DNA of 64,000 bases, from assembly GCA_009735695.1 (NCBI GenBank), contig SRSL01000001.1, positions 1,116,048 through 1,180,047 on the forward strand. Reading direction: 5' to 3'. Below are positions 27,094 to 34,724 of the stretch, piece after piece. Origin of the DNA: Christiangramia bathymodioli (GTDB lineage Bacteria; Bacteroidota; Bacteroidia; Flavobacteriales; Flavobacteriaceae). Within the stretch, counting starts at the first letter, position 1. Each line of letters starts with the position of its first letter. Both the position numbers and the translations under genes were made by a program. The notes beneath the pieces were generated by a model that made no database searches, was not told the DNA's origin, and was given only the letters and a program-made list of their open reading frames with translations.

Positions 27094-27315
27094 ATGGAAT
27101 TATTGTATGTAGGTCTTGCAGCTTTAGGAGCTGGACTAGCGGTTCTAGGAGCCGGAGTAGGTGTTGGTAAAATCGGTGGTTCTGCCATGGATGCTATCGC
27201 ACGTCAGCCAGAAGCTTCTGGAAAAATCCAGACAGCTATGATTATTGCTGCTGCACTTGTAGAAGGTGTTGCTCTTTTTGGAGTAGTTGCTTCTTTACTA
27301 GGTGTACTAAGATAA
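27094..27315 (+). CDS. atpE: F0F1 ATP synthase subunit c
   Basis: A 73-residue hairpin of two helices with the glycine-rich first helix (GAGLAVLGAGVGVG), the polar loop ARQPEASGKIQ, and the ion-binding carboxylate in ALVEGVALFG. There is no Na+-type glutamine in helix 1 and no S/T after the glutamate, so the ring is probably proton-coupled. Its sequence is strongly codon-optimised. A large hairpin follows the stop codon. Confidence 0.97.
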   Translation: MELLYVGLAALGAGLAVLGAGVGVGKIGGSAMDAIARQPEASGKIQTAMIIAAALVEGVALFGVVASLLGVLR

Positions 27316-27322
27316 TTAATGC

Positions 27323-27365
27323 AAAGAGTCCCTTTCGCAACGGTTGGTTGCGAAAGGACTTCTTT
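27323..27365 (+). promoter_or_regulatory. Strong RNA hairpin between atpE and atpF
   Basis: The arms agtccctttcgcaac (27327-27341) and gttgcgaaaggact (27347-27360) pair over 14 bp with one bulged C and a 5-nt loop (ggttg). AAAG and CTTT can extend the stem. No T run directly follows, so it is not a classical terminator. Likely effects are stabilising the atpE mRNA end or lowering readthrough to atpF, which fits the need for many c subunits per complex; that is inference. Confidence 0.75.
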
Positions 27366-27398
27366 AAATGATGTTTTTAACTATTATTATTTAATACT

Positions 27399-27893
27399 AT
27401 GGATTTAATAACTCCCGAATTTGGCTTGTTTTTCTGGCAAACCATCGTGTTTTTGGTACTGCTTTTCCTTATGGCAAAATTTGCCTGGAAACCTATTCTT
27501 AATTCAGTAAGAAATAGAGAGCAATCCATTAACGACGCGTTGGCTTCTGCTGAAAAGGCACGTAAGGAAATGCAGAATCTTAAATCGGATAACGAGCAAT
27601 TGATGAAAGAAGCCCGTGCCGAGAGAGATGCGATCCTTAAGGAGGCCCGTGAGTTAAAAGAAAAGACCATCGCAGATGCTTCAGAAGAAGCTAAAGCAAA
27701 AGCTGAAAAGATCGTAGCCGATGCTAAAAGAAGCATCGAGCTGGAGAAGCAGTCAGCAATGGCAGAACTTAAGAACCATGTTGCCGAACTTTCAGTGGAG
27801 ATCGCTGAAAAAGTGGTACGCAAGGAACTTTCAAGCAAAAAAGAACAGCACCAGATGATCGAAAAGATGATTGGTGAAGCTAAGCTTAACTAA
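27399..27893 (+). CDS. atpF: F0F1 ATP synthase subunit b
   Basis: A 164-residue protein with one N-terminal membrane helix (FGLFFWQTIVFLVLLFLMAKFAWKPIL) and a long charged helix rich in alanine, lysine and glutamate, characteristic of the peripheral stalk. The stop codon is 3 nt before atpH. Only one b gene is present. Stalk dimerisation is the known family role. Confidence 0.96.
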   Translation: MDLITPEFGLFFWQTIVFLVLLFLMAKFAWKPILNSVRNREQSINDALASAEKARKEMQNLKSDNEQLMKEARAERDAILKEARELKEKTIADASEEAKAKAEKIVADAKRSIELEKQSAMAELKNHVAELSVEIAEKVVRKELSSKKEQHQMIEKMIGEAKLN

Positions 27894-27896
27894 ACT

Positions 27897-28451
27897 ATGA
27901 GAGGAACCAGAGCTGCACAACGATATGCAAAGGCGATCCTTTCATTAGCAAAGGATAAAAAGGCGGCAGATGCTGTTGAAAAGGATATGCAAACCATCCT
28001 GAAGACTGTTACGAACAGCCGGGATCTGGAAAATATGCTTACAAGTCCTGTTGTTAGGAATAGTATTAAAAAAAGTGCCCTTCTTGAAATTTTCAAGAAT
28101 CTTGATAATGTGAGCAAGGGTGCTATAGATATATTGATCGAGAACGGAAGGATTAACATTCTTCACATCGTTGCTAGGCAGTATATCATTCAGTATAACG
28201 AAATGAACAATGTACGGCAGGCTGTTGTTACTACTGCGGTACCTCTTGATAGCGAACTGGAAGCACAGGTTCTTGCGAAAGTGAAAGAACTTACCGGTTC
28301 CAAGGCTACTCTTAAGAATATCGTTGATGAAGATATCATTGGCGGGTTTATTCTAAGGGTTGGCGACCTGCAGTACGATGCAAGTGTGGCCAGAAACCTT
28401 AGCAGGCTTAAAAGAGAATTAAAAGACAACACATACGTTTCAAAATTTTAA
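27897..28451 (+). CDS. atpH: F0F1 ATP synthase subunit delta
   Basis: A 184-residue delta/OSCP subunit. RAAQRYAKAILSLAKDKK at the start, LTSPVVRNSIKKSALLEIF in the N-terminal helical domain and the C-terminal GGFILRVGDLQYDASVARNLSRLKREL are family signatures. It joins the peripheral stalk to the top of F1. It starts 3 nt after atpF. Confidence 0.95.
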   Translation: MRGTRAAQRYAKAILSLAKDKKAADAVEKDMQTILKTVTNSRDLENMLTSPVVRNSIKKSALLEIFKNLDNVSKGAIDILIENGRINILHIVARQYIIQYNEMNNVRQAVVTTAVPLDSELEAQVLAKVKELTGSKATLKNIVDEDIIGGFILRVGDLQYDASVARNLSRLKRELKDNTYVSKF

Positions 28452-28460
28452 TTAAAACCG

Positions 28461-28484
28461 GTGCGTCCCAGACGCGCTATTTTA
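28461..28484 (+). promoter_or_regulatory. Attenuator-like hairpin between atpH and atpA
   Basis: The sequence gtgcgtc-cca-gacgcgc (28461-28477) forms a 7-bp stem (one G-U pair) with a 3-nt loop, followed by a T-rich run (tatttta). It lies 20 nt before atpA. It resembles a weak intrinsic terminator and might attenuate or tune downstream expression. Confidence 0.5.
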
Positions 28485-28496
28485 TCTTAAATAATT

Positions 28497-30077
28497 ATGG
28501 CAGAAGTAAATCCTGCTGAAGTATCAGCAATATTAAAACAACAATTATCGGGTTTTGAATCCAAGGCCTCTTTAGATGAAGTAGGTACCGTGCTAAATGT
28601 TGGTGACGGTATTGCTAACATTTACGGACTGGCTAATGCTCAATACGGGGAATTGGTACAATTTGAAAGCGGTCTTGAAGGGATCGTTTTGAACCTTGAA
28701 GAAGATAACATCGGGGTAGTACTTTTAGGTCCTGCTAAAGAGATTAAAGAAGGTTCAACCGTAAAAAGAACTCAGCGTATTGCTTCTATCAACGTAGGTG
28801 AAGGTATTGTTGGGCGTGTGGTTGACACTCTAGGTGCTCCTATCGACGGGAAAGGACCTATTGAAGGTGAAACTTTCGAAATGCCACTCGAGCGTAAAGC
28901 TCCAGGGGTAATCTACCGTCAGCCGGTAACCGAACCACTTCAAACAGGTATCAAGTCTATCGACGCGATGGTACCGGTAGGAAGAGGTCAGCGTGAGTTG
29001 GTGATTGGTGACCGTCAAACTGGTAAGACTACCGTTTGTATCGATACCATCCTTAACCAGAAAGAATTTTACGATGCCGGTGAGCCGGTATACTGTATAT
29101 ATGTTGCTGTTGGGCAGAAAGCCTCTACAGTAGCTGCTATTGCCAAGACCCTTGAAGATAAAGGAGCTTTGGCTTATACTACTATCGTGGCGGCAAACGC
29201 TTCAGATCCTGCTCCAATGCAGGTATATGCTCCGTTCGCAGGTGCTGCGATTGGTGAGTACTTCAGGGATACAGGTCGTCCTGCATTGATCGTTTATGAT
29301 GATCTTTCCAAGCAGGCGGTTGCGTATCGTGAGGTATCTCTTCTACTTCGTCGTCCACCAGGACGTGAGGCATATCCAGGGGATGTATTCTTCCTTCACT
29401 CAAGACTTCTTGAGCGTGCAGCGAAGGTGATCGCCGATGATGATATCGCAAAACAAATGAACGACCTTCCGGAAAGTTTGAAAGGTAAGGTTAAAGGTGG
29501 CGGATCACTTACGGCCCTTCCACTTATCGAGACTCAGGCAGGTGACGTTTCAGCATATATTCCAACCAACGTGATCTCGATTACCGATGGTCAGATCTTC
29601 CTTACTTCAGATCTTTTTAACTCTGGGGTTCGTCCGGCGATCGACGTTGGTATCTCTGTATCTCGTGTAGGAGGTTCGGCTCAGATCAAATCGATGAAGA
29701 AAGTAGCTGGTACGCTTAAGCTGGACCAGGCTCAGTACCGTGAACTGGAAGCATTCGCCAAGTTCGGTTCAGACCTTGATGCGGCTACCATGAACGTGAT
29801 CGAAAAAGGTAAGCGTAACGTGGAGATCCTTAAGCAGGGACAAAACGATCCGTATCCGGTAGAGAACCAGATCGCGATCATTTACGCAGGTTCTAAAAAC
29901 CTACTTAGAGACGTACCGGTAGACAAGGTGAAGGAATTTGAAATGGAATACCTTGATTACCTGAATGCGAAGCACAGAGATACGCTTGATACCCTGAAAG
30001 CTGGTAAGCTTACCGATGAGGTGATTGATACCCTTACTTCGGTTGCTAAAGATCTTTCATCTAAGTACAAGAAGTAG
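28497..30077 (+). CDS. atpA: F0F1 ATP synthase subunit alpha
   Basis: A 526-residue F1 subunit. Walker [10 protein letters not shown] (~173), [53 protein letters not shown] (~265-310) and the [11 protein letters not shown] motif (~390) are all intact. Alpha alternates with beta in the hexamer and holds non-catalytic nucleotide sites. The beta gene (atpD) is not adjacent in this operon. Confidence 0.98.
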   Translation: MAEVNPAEVSAILKQQLSGFESKASLDEVGTVLNVGDGIANIYGLANAQYGELVQFESGLEGIVLNLEEDNIGVVLLGPAKEIKEGSTVKRTQRIASINVGEGIVGRVVDTLGAPIDGKGPIEGETFEMPLERKAPGVIYRQPVTEPLQTGIKSIDAMVPVGRGQRELVIGDRQTGKTTVCIDTILNQKEFYDAGEPVYCIYVAVGQKASTVAAIAKTLEDKGALAYTTIVAANASDPAPMQVYAPFAGAAIGEYFRDTGRPALIVYDDLSKQAVAYREVSLLLRRPPGREAYPGDVFFLHSRLLERAAKVIADDDIAKQMNDLPESLKGKVKGGGSLTALPLIETQAGDVSAYIPTNVISITDGQIFLTSDLFNSGVRPAIDVGISVSRVGGSAQIKSMKKVAGTLKLDQAQYRELEAFAKFGSDLDAATMNVIEKGKRNVEILKQGQNDPYPVENQIAIIYAGSKNLLRDVPVDKVKEFEMEYLDYLNAKHRDTLDTLKAGKLTDEVIDTLTSVAKDLSSKYKK

Positions 30078-30185
30078 TATTGAGTATGGGACTCAAGATC
30101 GGAGATCTTGAATACTGTATTTACAATTGAATATTATAAAAGTATTGAGTAGTTACTAAAATCTAACTACTCAATACTCAATACT
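30076..30185 (+). repeat. Heptamer-type inverted repeats between atpA and atpG
   Basis: The unit agtattgagta occurs at 30076-30086 and 30141-30151, and inverted as tactcaatact at 30168-30178 and 30175-30185. The central pair makes a perfect 15-bp stem (30141-30155 with 30164-30178, 8-nt loop). A second hairpin (tcaagatc-gga-gatcttga, 30093-30111) lies upstream. It fills the whole atpA-atpG gap and begins within the atpA stop codon. No protein is encoded. Confidence 0.8.
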
Positions 30186-30192
30186 AAATAAA

Positions 30193-31053
30193 ATGGCAAA
30201 CTTAAAAGAATTACGTAGCAGGATCACTTCGGTTTCATCAACCATGCAGATCACCAGTGCCATGAAAATGGTATCGGCTGCCAAGTTGAGCAAAGCCCAG
30301 GATGCGATCACTTCTATGAGACCGTATGCTGAAAAGCTTACCCAGTTGCTACAGGATTTAAGTGCTACTCTGGATGATGACTCCGGAAGCAAATTTGCTG
30401 AAGAGAGAGAGGTGAAAAAGGTTCTTATCGTTGCAATTTCTTCTAACAAGGGTCTTGCCGGTGCTTTTAACACCAACATCATCAAGAAAGTTAAAAGTAA
30501 GGTTCAGAACGATTACCAGGGGAAAGAGGTTGCAATTTACAGTCTTGGAAAAAAGGCTAATGATATCCTGAAAAAGACCTATCCTGTTCATACGAATATT
30601 AACGCGATCTTTGACGAGCTTACTTTTGAGAACGTTTCTGAAATTGCTGAAGAGCTTATGCAATTGTTTCTTGACGGGAAATTCGATAGGATCGATATCG
30701 TATATAACCAGTTCAAGAATGCAGCCACTCAGATAGTAATGGACGAGCAGTTCCTGCCTATCCAGAAGTTCGAGAGCGATAGCAATACCCAGTTGGATTA
30801 TATCTTTGAACCTTCAAAGCTGGAAATCGTAAAAGACCTTATTCCCAAATCGCTGAAAATGCAGCTTTTCAAAGGCCTTAGAGATTCGTTCGCTGCAGAG
30901 CACGGTGCGCGTATGACCGCCATGCACAAGGCAACAGACAACGCGAAGGAGCTTCGGGATGATCTTAAACTTTCTTACAACAAAGCAAGACAGGCTTCTA
31001 TTACCAATGAGATCCTTGAGATCGTTGGTGGTGCCGAAGCATTGAATGGATAA
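30193..31053 (+). CDS. atpG: F0F1 ATP synthase subunit gamma
   Basis: A 286-residue central-stalk subunit. It opens NLKELRSRITSVSSTMQITSAMKMVSAAKL, a typical gamma start, and ends with EHGARMTAMHKATDNAKEL and YNKARQASITNEILEIVGGAEAL, the conserved C-terminal helix. It rotates inside the alpha/beta ring. This is the last gene of the operon here; atpD and atpC do not follow. Confidence 0.96.
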   Translation: MANLKELRSRITSVSSTMQITSAMKMVSAAKLSKAQDAITSMRPYAEKLTQLLQDLSATLDDDSGSKFAEEREVKKVLIVAISSNKGLAGAFNTNIIKKVKSKVQNDYQGKEVAIYSLGKKANDILKKTYPVHTNINAIFDELTFENVSEIAEELMQLFLDGKFDRIDIVYNQFKNAATQIVMDEQFLPIQKFESDSNTQLDYIFEPSKLEIVKDLIPKSLKMQLFKGLRDSFAAEHGARMTAMHKATDNAKELRDDLKLSYNKARQASITNEILEIVGGAEALNG

Positions 31054-31057
31054 TATC

Positions 31058-31092
31058 CGTCTAGCTGAACTCGTTTCAGCTTCTCTTAGACG
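31058..31092. repeat. REP-like palindromic repeat after atpG
   Basis: The outer arms cgtcta and tagacg and the inner arms gctgaa and ttcagc form a nested imperfect hairpin just after the atpG stop codon. The core gctgaactcgtttcagc resembles short extragenic palindromes I remember from many Flavobacteriia genomes, but I cannot check copy number. It directly precedes the terminator. Confidence 0.55.
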
Positions 31093-31111
31093 TTCAGGAT
31101 AAAATTAAATT

Positions 31112-31138
31112 AAAAGCCCTCAAAACGAGGGCTTTTTT
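31112..31138 (+). terminator. Terminator of the atp operon
   Basis: The arms agccctc and gagggct enclose a short A-rich loop and are followed by six Ts. It lies 59 nt after the atpG stop codon and marks the end of the operon, confirming that no atpDC genes are attached. Confidence 0.9.
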
Positions 31139-31184
31139 CTTTGGTACGTGTTTTGTTTTATCTTGGGTACTAAATCTTATCACT

Positions 31185-31628
31185 ATGAAAAAAACAGTAC
31201 TATTCGCCACCGGCCTATTCATTTTAGCCATTTTCGCTTCCTGCGGAAGCAACAAGAACCTTCAGGAAGACATTCCGGCGCAATTCAGCGAGGTTTATTA
31301 TAAATATACTTCAGACGGGATCAAACTTCATATTCCGCTGGTAAGCATACAGGAAGAACGCATTTCGCTCGACGCTGTCTATTTTCACGGGATGAAATCA
31401 CCGCTGGTTCAAAGTGAGGAAAGAAGTAATCTCTATGTGGCCAATTTCCGCATGGGCAGTGATGACATGATCATGCATGAAGACCCGAAAAAGGAATACG
31501 GGAATACCGCTCCACAAAAGCCGGAGAAAAGTCCTGTTAACCTTGATAATGATGAGGCATTGCTGGTTTTTACCCAGGACAATCAAACCAAATATTATAA
31601 ACTTACCGGCATTGTAGAAAAGGAATAG
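31185..31628 (+). CDS. Hypothetical lipoprotein
   Basis: A 147-residue predicted lipoprotein with a lipobox cysteine at 20 (IFASCGSNK). The mature part contains GIKLHIPLVSIQEERISLDAVYFHG and a C-terminal DNDEALLVFTQDNQTKYYKL, suggesting a small beta-rich domain. I do not recognise the family. It sits alone between the atp terminator and a flippase gene. A weak promoter (TTG at 31141, TATCTTGG at 31159) is visible upstream. Confidence 0.75.
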   Translation: MKKTVLFATGLFILAIFASCGSNKNLQEDIPAQFSEVYYKYTSDGIKLHIPLVSIQEERISLDAVYFHGMKSPLVQSEERSNLYVANFRMGSDDMIMHEDPKKEYGNTAPQKPEKSPVNLDNDEALLVFTQDNQTKYYKLTGIVEKE

Positions 31629-31687
31629 GCATTGGCTTTCATAATTGTGATTTATTCAGATATTTGTAATAAATCAACCTGCTCCTG

Positions 31688-33139
31688 TTGAGTACCTTTA
31701 AAAAACTCTTTCAGCAAACTTTTATCTACGGATTGGCAACAGTTTTGCCAAGAATGCTCAGTTTTTTACTGATACCTCTATATACTGGAGTTCTCCCACG
31801 TGAAGAATATGGAGAGATCTCGGTGATCTTTGCCTATTTCGTGTTATTCAACGTGATCCTGGCTTATGGGATGGAAACTGCGTTTTTCAGGTTCTATAAC
31901 AAACAGGAGAAGAAGATCAATGTTTTAAATACTTCGGGATGGTCCTTGTTCATGAGTTCCATCCTTTTTTTTATACTCGCTTTTTTCGCCAGGGAATGGC
32001 TGGCTGGAATCACCGGAATAGATCTGGAATATATCAGTCTCGCCATCTGGATCCTGTTGCTGGATGCACTGGTCATCATTCCGTTCGCATGGTTAAGAGC
32101 TGCTGAAAAGCCCATGCGTTACGCGATCATCAAGATCCTGAACGTCGTGGTAAACCTCGGGTTAAACGTCTTTTTCCTTCTTTTTCTTCCGGAACTGGCC
32201 GAAAATTCTGCGTTTTTCGAGTCTATTTATGTTCCCGATTTTGAGATTTCCTATGTGTTCATCGCCAATGTGATCGCCAGCGGGATGACGCTGCTGTTGA
32301 TGAGCCCATTCTACTTCAAGCTGAACTTTAAATTCGACACCGCTTTGTGGAAAAAGATGCTGAATTATGCATTTCCGGTATTAATCGCGGGAATCGCATT
32401 TTCTATAAACGAGGTTTTTGACCGTATCATGCTGGACAGGCTATTGCCACCGGCAATCGCGAGAGAAGAAATTGGAGCATATGCAGCCTGTTATAAACTG
32501 GCGCTTTTTATGACGCTTTTCGCGACTGCCTTTCGGCTCGGGATCGAGCCCTTTTTCTTCAGTCATGCCGAATCAAAGAATGCCGCTAGAACCTATGCGC
32601 AGATCACCAATTATTTCGTGGTTTTCGGGAGTATTATCCTGGTTGGCGTAATAGTTTTTATAGATCTGCTGAAGGTGATTTTGATACAAAACGATTCCTA
32701 CTGGGAAGCCATGGATATCGTTCCGATAATCCTGCTGGCTAATTTGTTTTTGGGGATCTATCATAACTTATCGGTTTGGTATAAGATAACCGACAGGACC
32801 AGGTTTGGAGGTTATATTTCCCTGGTAGGTGCAACGTTAACCATCATACTCAACCTGCTTTTGATCCCGGTGATTAGTTATACCGGTTCGGCCATCGCAA
32901 CCCTGGCCGCCTACGGGAGTATGATGCTTTTATCCTATTATTACGGGCAGAAATACTACCCGATCCCTTATGATCTGAAAAAGATAGGCGTGTACCTTAT
33001 TTCGGCAATGATCATTTCGGGAATATCTTTATACCTGTTCCCGGGAAATTATTTGGTTGGCATTCCGTTATTATTAATATTTATAGCGATAGTCTATTTT
33101 TCAGAAAAAGAACAAATTACCCGAATCATACGATCCTAA
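31688..33139 (+). CDS. Wzx-like polysaccharide/lipid flippase (MOP superfamily)
   Basis: A 483-residue protein with about twelve to fourteen membrane helices. The N-terminus FKKLFQQTFIYGLATVLPRMLSFLL is typical of oligosaccharide flippases, as are LNYAFPVLIAGIAFSINEVFDRIML and GIEPFFFSHAESK in the middle. It likely exchanges lipid-linked glycans across the inner membrane. The start codon is TTG; no nearby ATG fits. The dut gene follows 74 nt later, an arrangement I recall as common in Flavobacteriaceae. Confidence 0.88.
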   Translation: MSTFKKLFQQTFIYGLATVLPRMLSFLLIPLYTGVLPREEYGEISVIFAYFVLFNVILAYGMETAFFRFYNKQEKKINVLNTSGWSLFMSSILFFILAFFAREWLAGITGIDLEYISLAIWILLLDALVIIPFAWLRAAEKPMRYAIIKILNVVVNLGLNVFFLLFLPELAENSAFFESIYVPDFEISYVFIANVIASGMTLLLMSPFYFKLNFKFDTALWKKMLNYAFPVLIAGIAFSINEVFDRIMLDRLLPPAIAREEIGAYAACYKLALFMTLFATAFRLGIEPFFFSHAESKNAARTYAQITNYFVVFGSIILVGVIVFIDLLKVILIQNDSYWEAMDIVPIILLANLFLGIYHNLSVWYKITDRTRFGGYISLVGATLTIILNLLLIPVISYTGSAIATLAAYGSMMLLSYYYGQKYYPIPYDLKKIGVYLISAMIISGISLYLFPGNYLVGIPLLLIFIAIVYFSEKEQITRIIRS

Positions 33140-33213
33140 GGTTGGTCTGTGACTTTCAGAATGAATTAAAGCAGGAGCTTTTTGATCAAATAAAACCAAT
33201 TTACCATTAAGAG

Positions 33214-33648
33214 ATGAAGATAAAAGTTATCAATAAGTCGGCCCACAAACTGCCGCACTACGAAACCGATTTTTCCGCGGGAATGGATCTTAGAGCCAAC
33301 ATCAATGAACCCATTACCCTGAAACCACTGGAAAGAGCCATCGTGAAAACAGGACTTTTTATGGAGATCCCGCTTGGCTATGAAGCCCAGGTAAGGCCCA
33401 GGAGTGGGCTCGCGGCTAAAAAAGGGATTACCGTTCTTAATTCTCCTGGTACAATCGATGCCGATTATCGCGGGGAAATTGGGGTGATACTTGTAAATTT
33501 GTCGAACGAAGAATTCGTGATCAATAATGGCGAACGCGTCGCACAGATGGTTATCGCCAAACACGAACATATTTCCTGGGAAGAAGTAGATATCCTGGGG
33601 GAGACTTCCCGAGGAGTGGGAGGCTTCGGAAGCACAGGAAGTAAGTAA
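33214..33648 (+). CDS. dut: dUTP diphosphatase
   Basis: A 144-residue trimeric dUTPase that hydrolyses dUTP to dUMP and pyrophosphate. The five motifs are present: AGMDLRAN (1), RPRSGLA (2), [20 protein letters not shown] (3), [14 protein letters not shown] (4) and [10 protein letters not shown] (5) at the C-terminus. Standard length. The next gene is a sugar nucleotidyltransferase after 58 nt. Confidence 0.97.
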   Translation: MKIKVINKSAHKLPHYETDFSAGMDLRANINEPITLKPLERAIVKTGLFMEIPLGYEAQVRPRSGLAAKKGITVLNSPGTIDADYRGEIGVILVNLSNEEFVINNGERVAQMVIAKHEHISWEEVDILGETSRGVGGFGSTGSK

Positions 33649-33706
33649 AGAATTAAAAATTATCCAGGCTAGAAATTGATGGATAGTCTGAAGCAAAAAA
33701 ATTAAT

Positions 33707-34717
33707 ATGAAAATTATTGTACCTATGGCTGGTCGTGGTTCACGACTTCGCCCTCATACCTTAACTGTTCCAAAACCTTTAATTCCCATTGCCGGAAAAC
33801 CTATCGTTCACAGGCTGGTAGAAGATATCGCCAAAGTGCTGGATGAAAAGATCGATGAAGTGGCCTTTATCATAGGGGAGGATTTTGGTGAAAAAGTAGA
33901 GCAGGACCTGATGAAAATTGCCAATTCTCTTGGTGCGCAGGGAACCATTTACTACCAGGATAAACCGCTGGGAACCGGTCATGCCATCATGTGTGCCCAG
34001 GAATCGCTTAGCGGTCCCGCTGTAATCGCTTATGCCGATACGCTTTTTAAAGCTGATTTTAACCTGGATAAATCGGCAGATGCGGTGATGTGGGTGAAAA
34101 AGGTGGATAATCCTTCAGCCTATGGTGTTGTACAGCTGAACGAAAACGGGGAGATTACCGATCTGGTTGAGAAACCCGAGGAATTCGTTTCAGATCTTGC
34201 CGTTATAGGGATTTACTATTTCAAGGATGTGGAAATCCTGAAAAAAGAACTTCAGAACGTCCTGGACGCGAAATTAACCCGCGGTGGCGAATACCAGATC
34301 AACGATGGTATCGAAGCTATGAGAAAGAACGGCCTGAGATTCGTTCCCGGGAAGGTTGACGAATGGATGGATTGCGGGAACAAGAATGTCACCGTGGAAA
34401 CCAACGGCCGTATGTTAAATTTCCTTCACCAGGATGGAGAAAAATTGATCTCAGATTCTGTCAAGATCAAGGATTCTGAGATCACCGAGCCCTGCTTCAT
34501 TGGAGAAAATGTAGAACTCATCAACGCTAAGATCGGGCCTAATGTTTCTATTGGCGATGGTACAAAGGTTGAAAATTCAACCATCAAGAACAGTCTTATC
34601 CAGACTTTCGCAGAAGTAAAAAATGCCAGTCTTGATAACGCGATGATTGGAAATTTTGCCAAATTTAATGGTAACTTTACTCAAATAAGCATTGGAGATT
34701 ATTCGGTGCTGGAATAG
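33707..34717 (+). CDS. Sugar-phosphate nucleotidyltransferase with C-terminal left-handed beta-helix
   Basis: A 336-residue protein opening with IIVPMAGRGSRLRPHTLTVPKPLIPIAGKPIV, the nucleotide-binding signature of sugar-1-phosphate nucleotidyltransferases, and GTGHAIMCAQE, YADTLF and DEWMDCGNKNVTVET further on. The final ~90 residues contain hexapeptide-like repeats (ISDSVKIKDSEI, FIGENVELINAKIGPNVSIGDGTKVENSTI). The substrate (glucose, mannose or another sugar phosphate) is not clear from sequence. It is 7 nt upstream of a TPR lipoprotein gene. Confidence 0.88.
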   Translation: MKIIVPMAGRGSRLRPHTLTVPKPLIPIAGKPIVHRLVEDIAKVLDEKIDEVAFIIGEDFGEKVEQDLMKIANSLGAQGTIYYQDKPLGTGHAIMCAQESLSGPAVIAYADTLFKADFNLDKSADAVMWVKKVDNPSAYGVVQLNENGEITDLVEKPEEFVSDLAVIGIYYFKDVEILKKELQNVLDAKLTRGGEYQINDGIEAMRKNGLRFVPGKVDEWMDCGNKNVTVETNGRMLNFLHQDGEKLISDSVKIKDSEITEPCFIGENVELINAKIGPNVSIGDGTKVENSTIKNSLIQTFAEVKNASLDNAMIGNFAKFNGNFTQISIGDYSVLE

Positions 34718-34724
34718 ATAGCAA

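Noticed and set aside
27377-27838. Serine/alanine-rich minus-strand frame over atpF
   Set aside because: Antisense reading of the helical alanine/lysine-rich atpF; typical shadow.
33707-34717. Assignment as rfbA (glucose-1-phosphate thymidylyltransferase)
   Set aside because: The N-terminus IIVPMAGRGSRLRPHT and long hexapeptide-repeat end do not fit the short RfbA enzyme.
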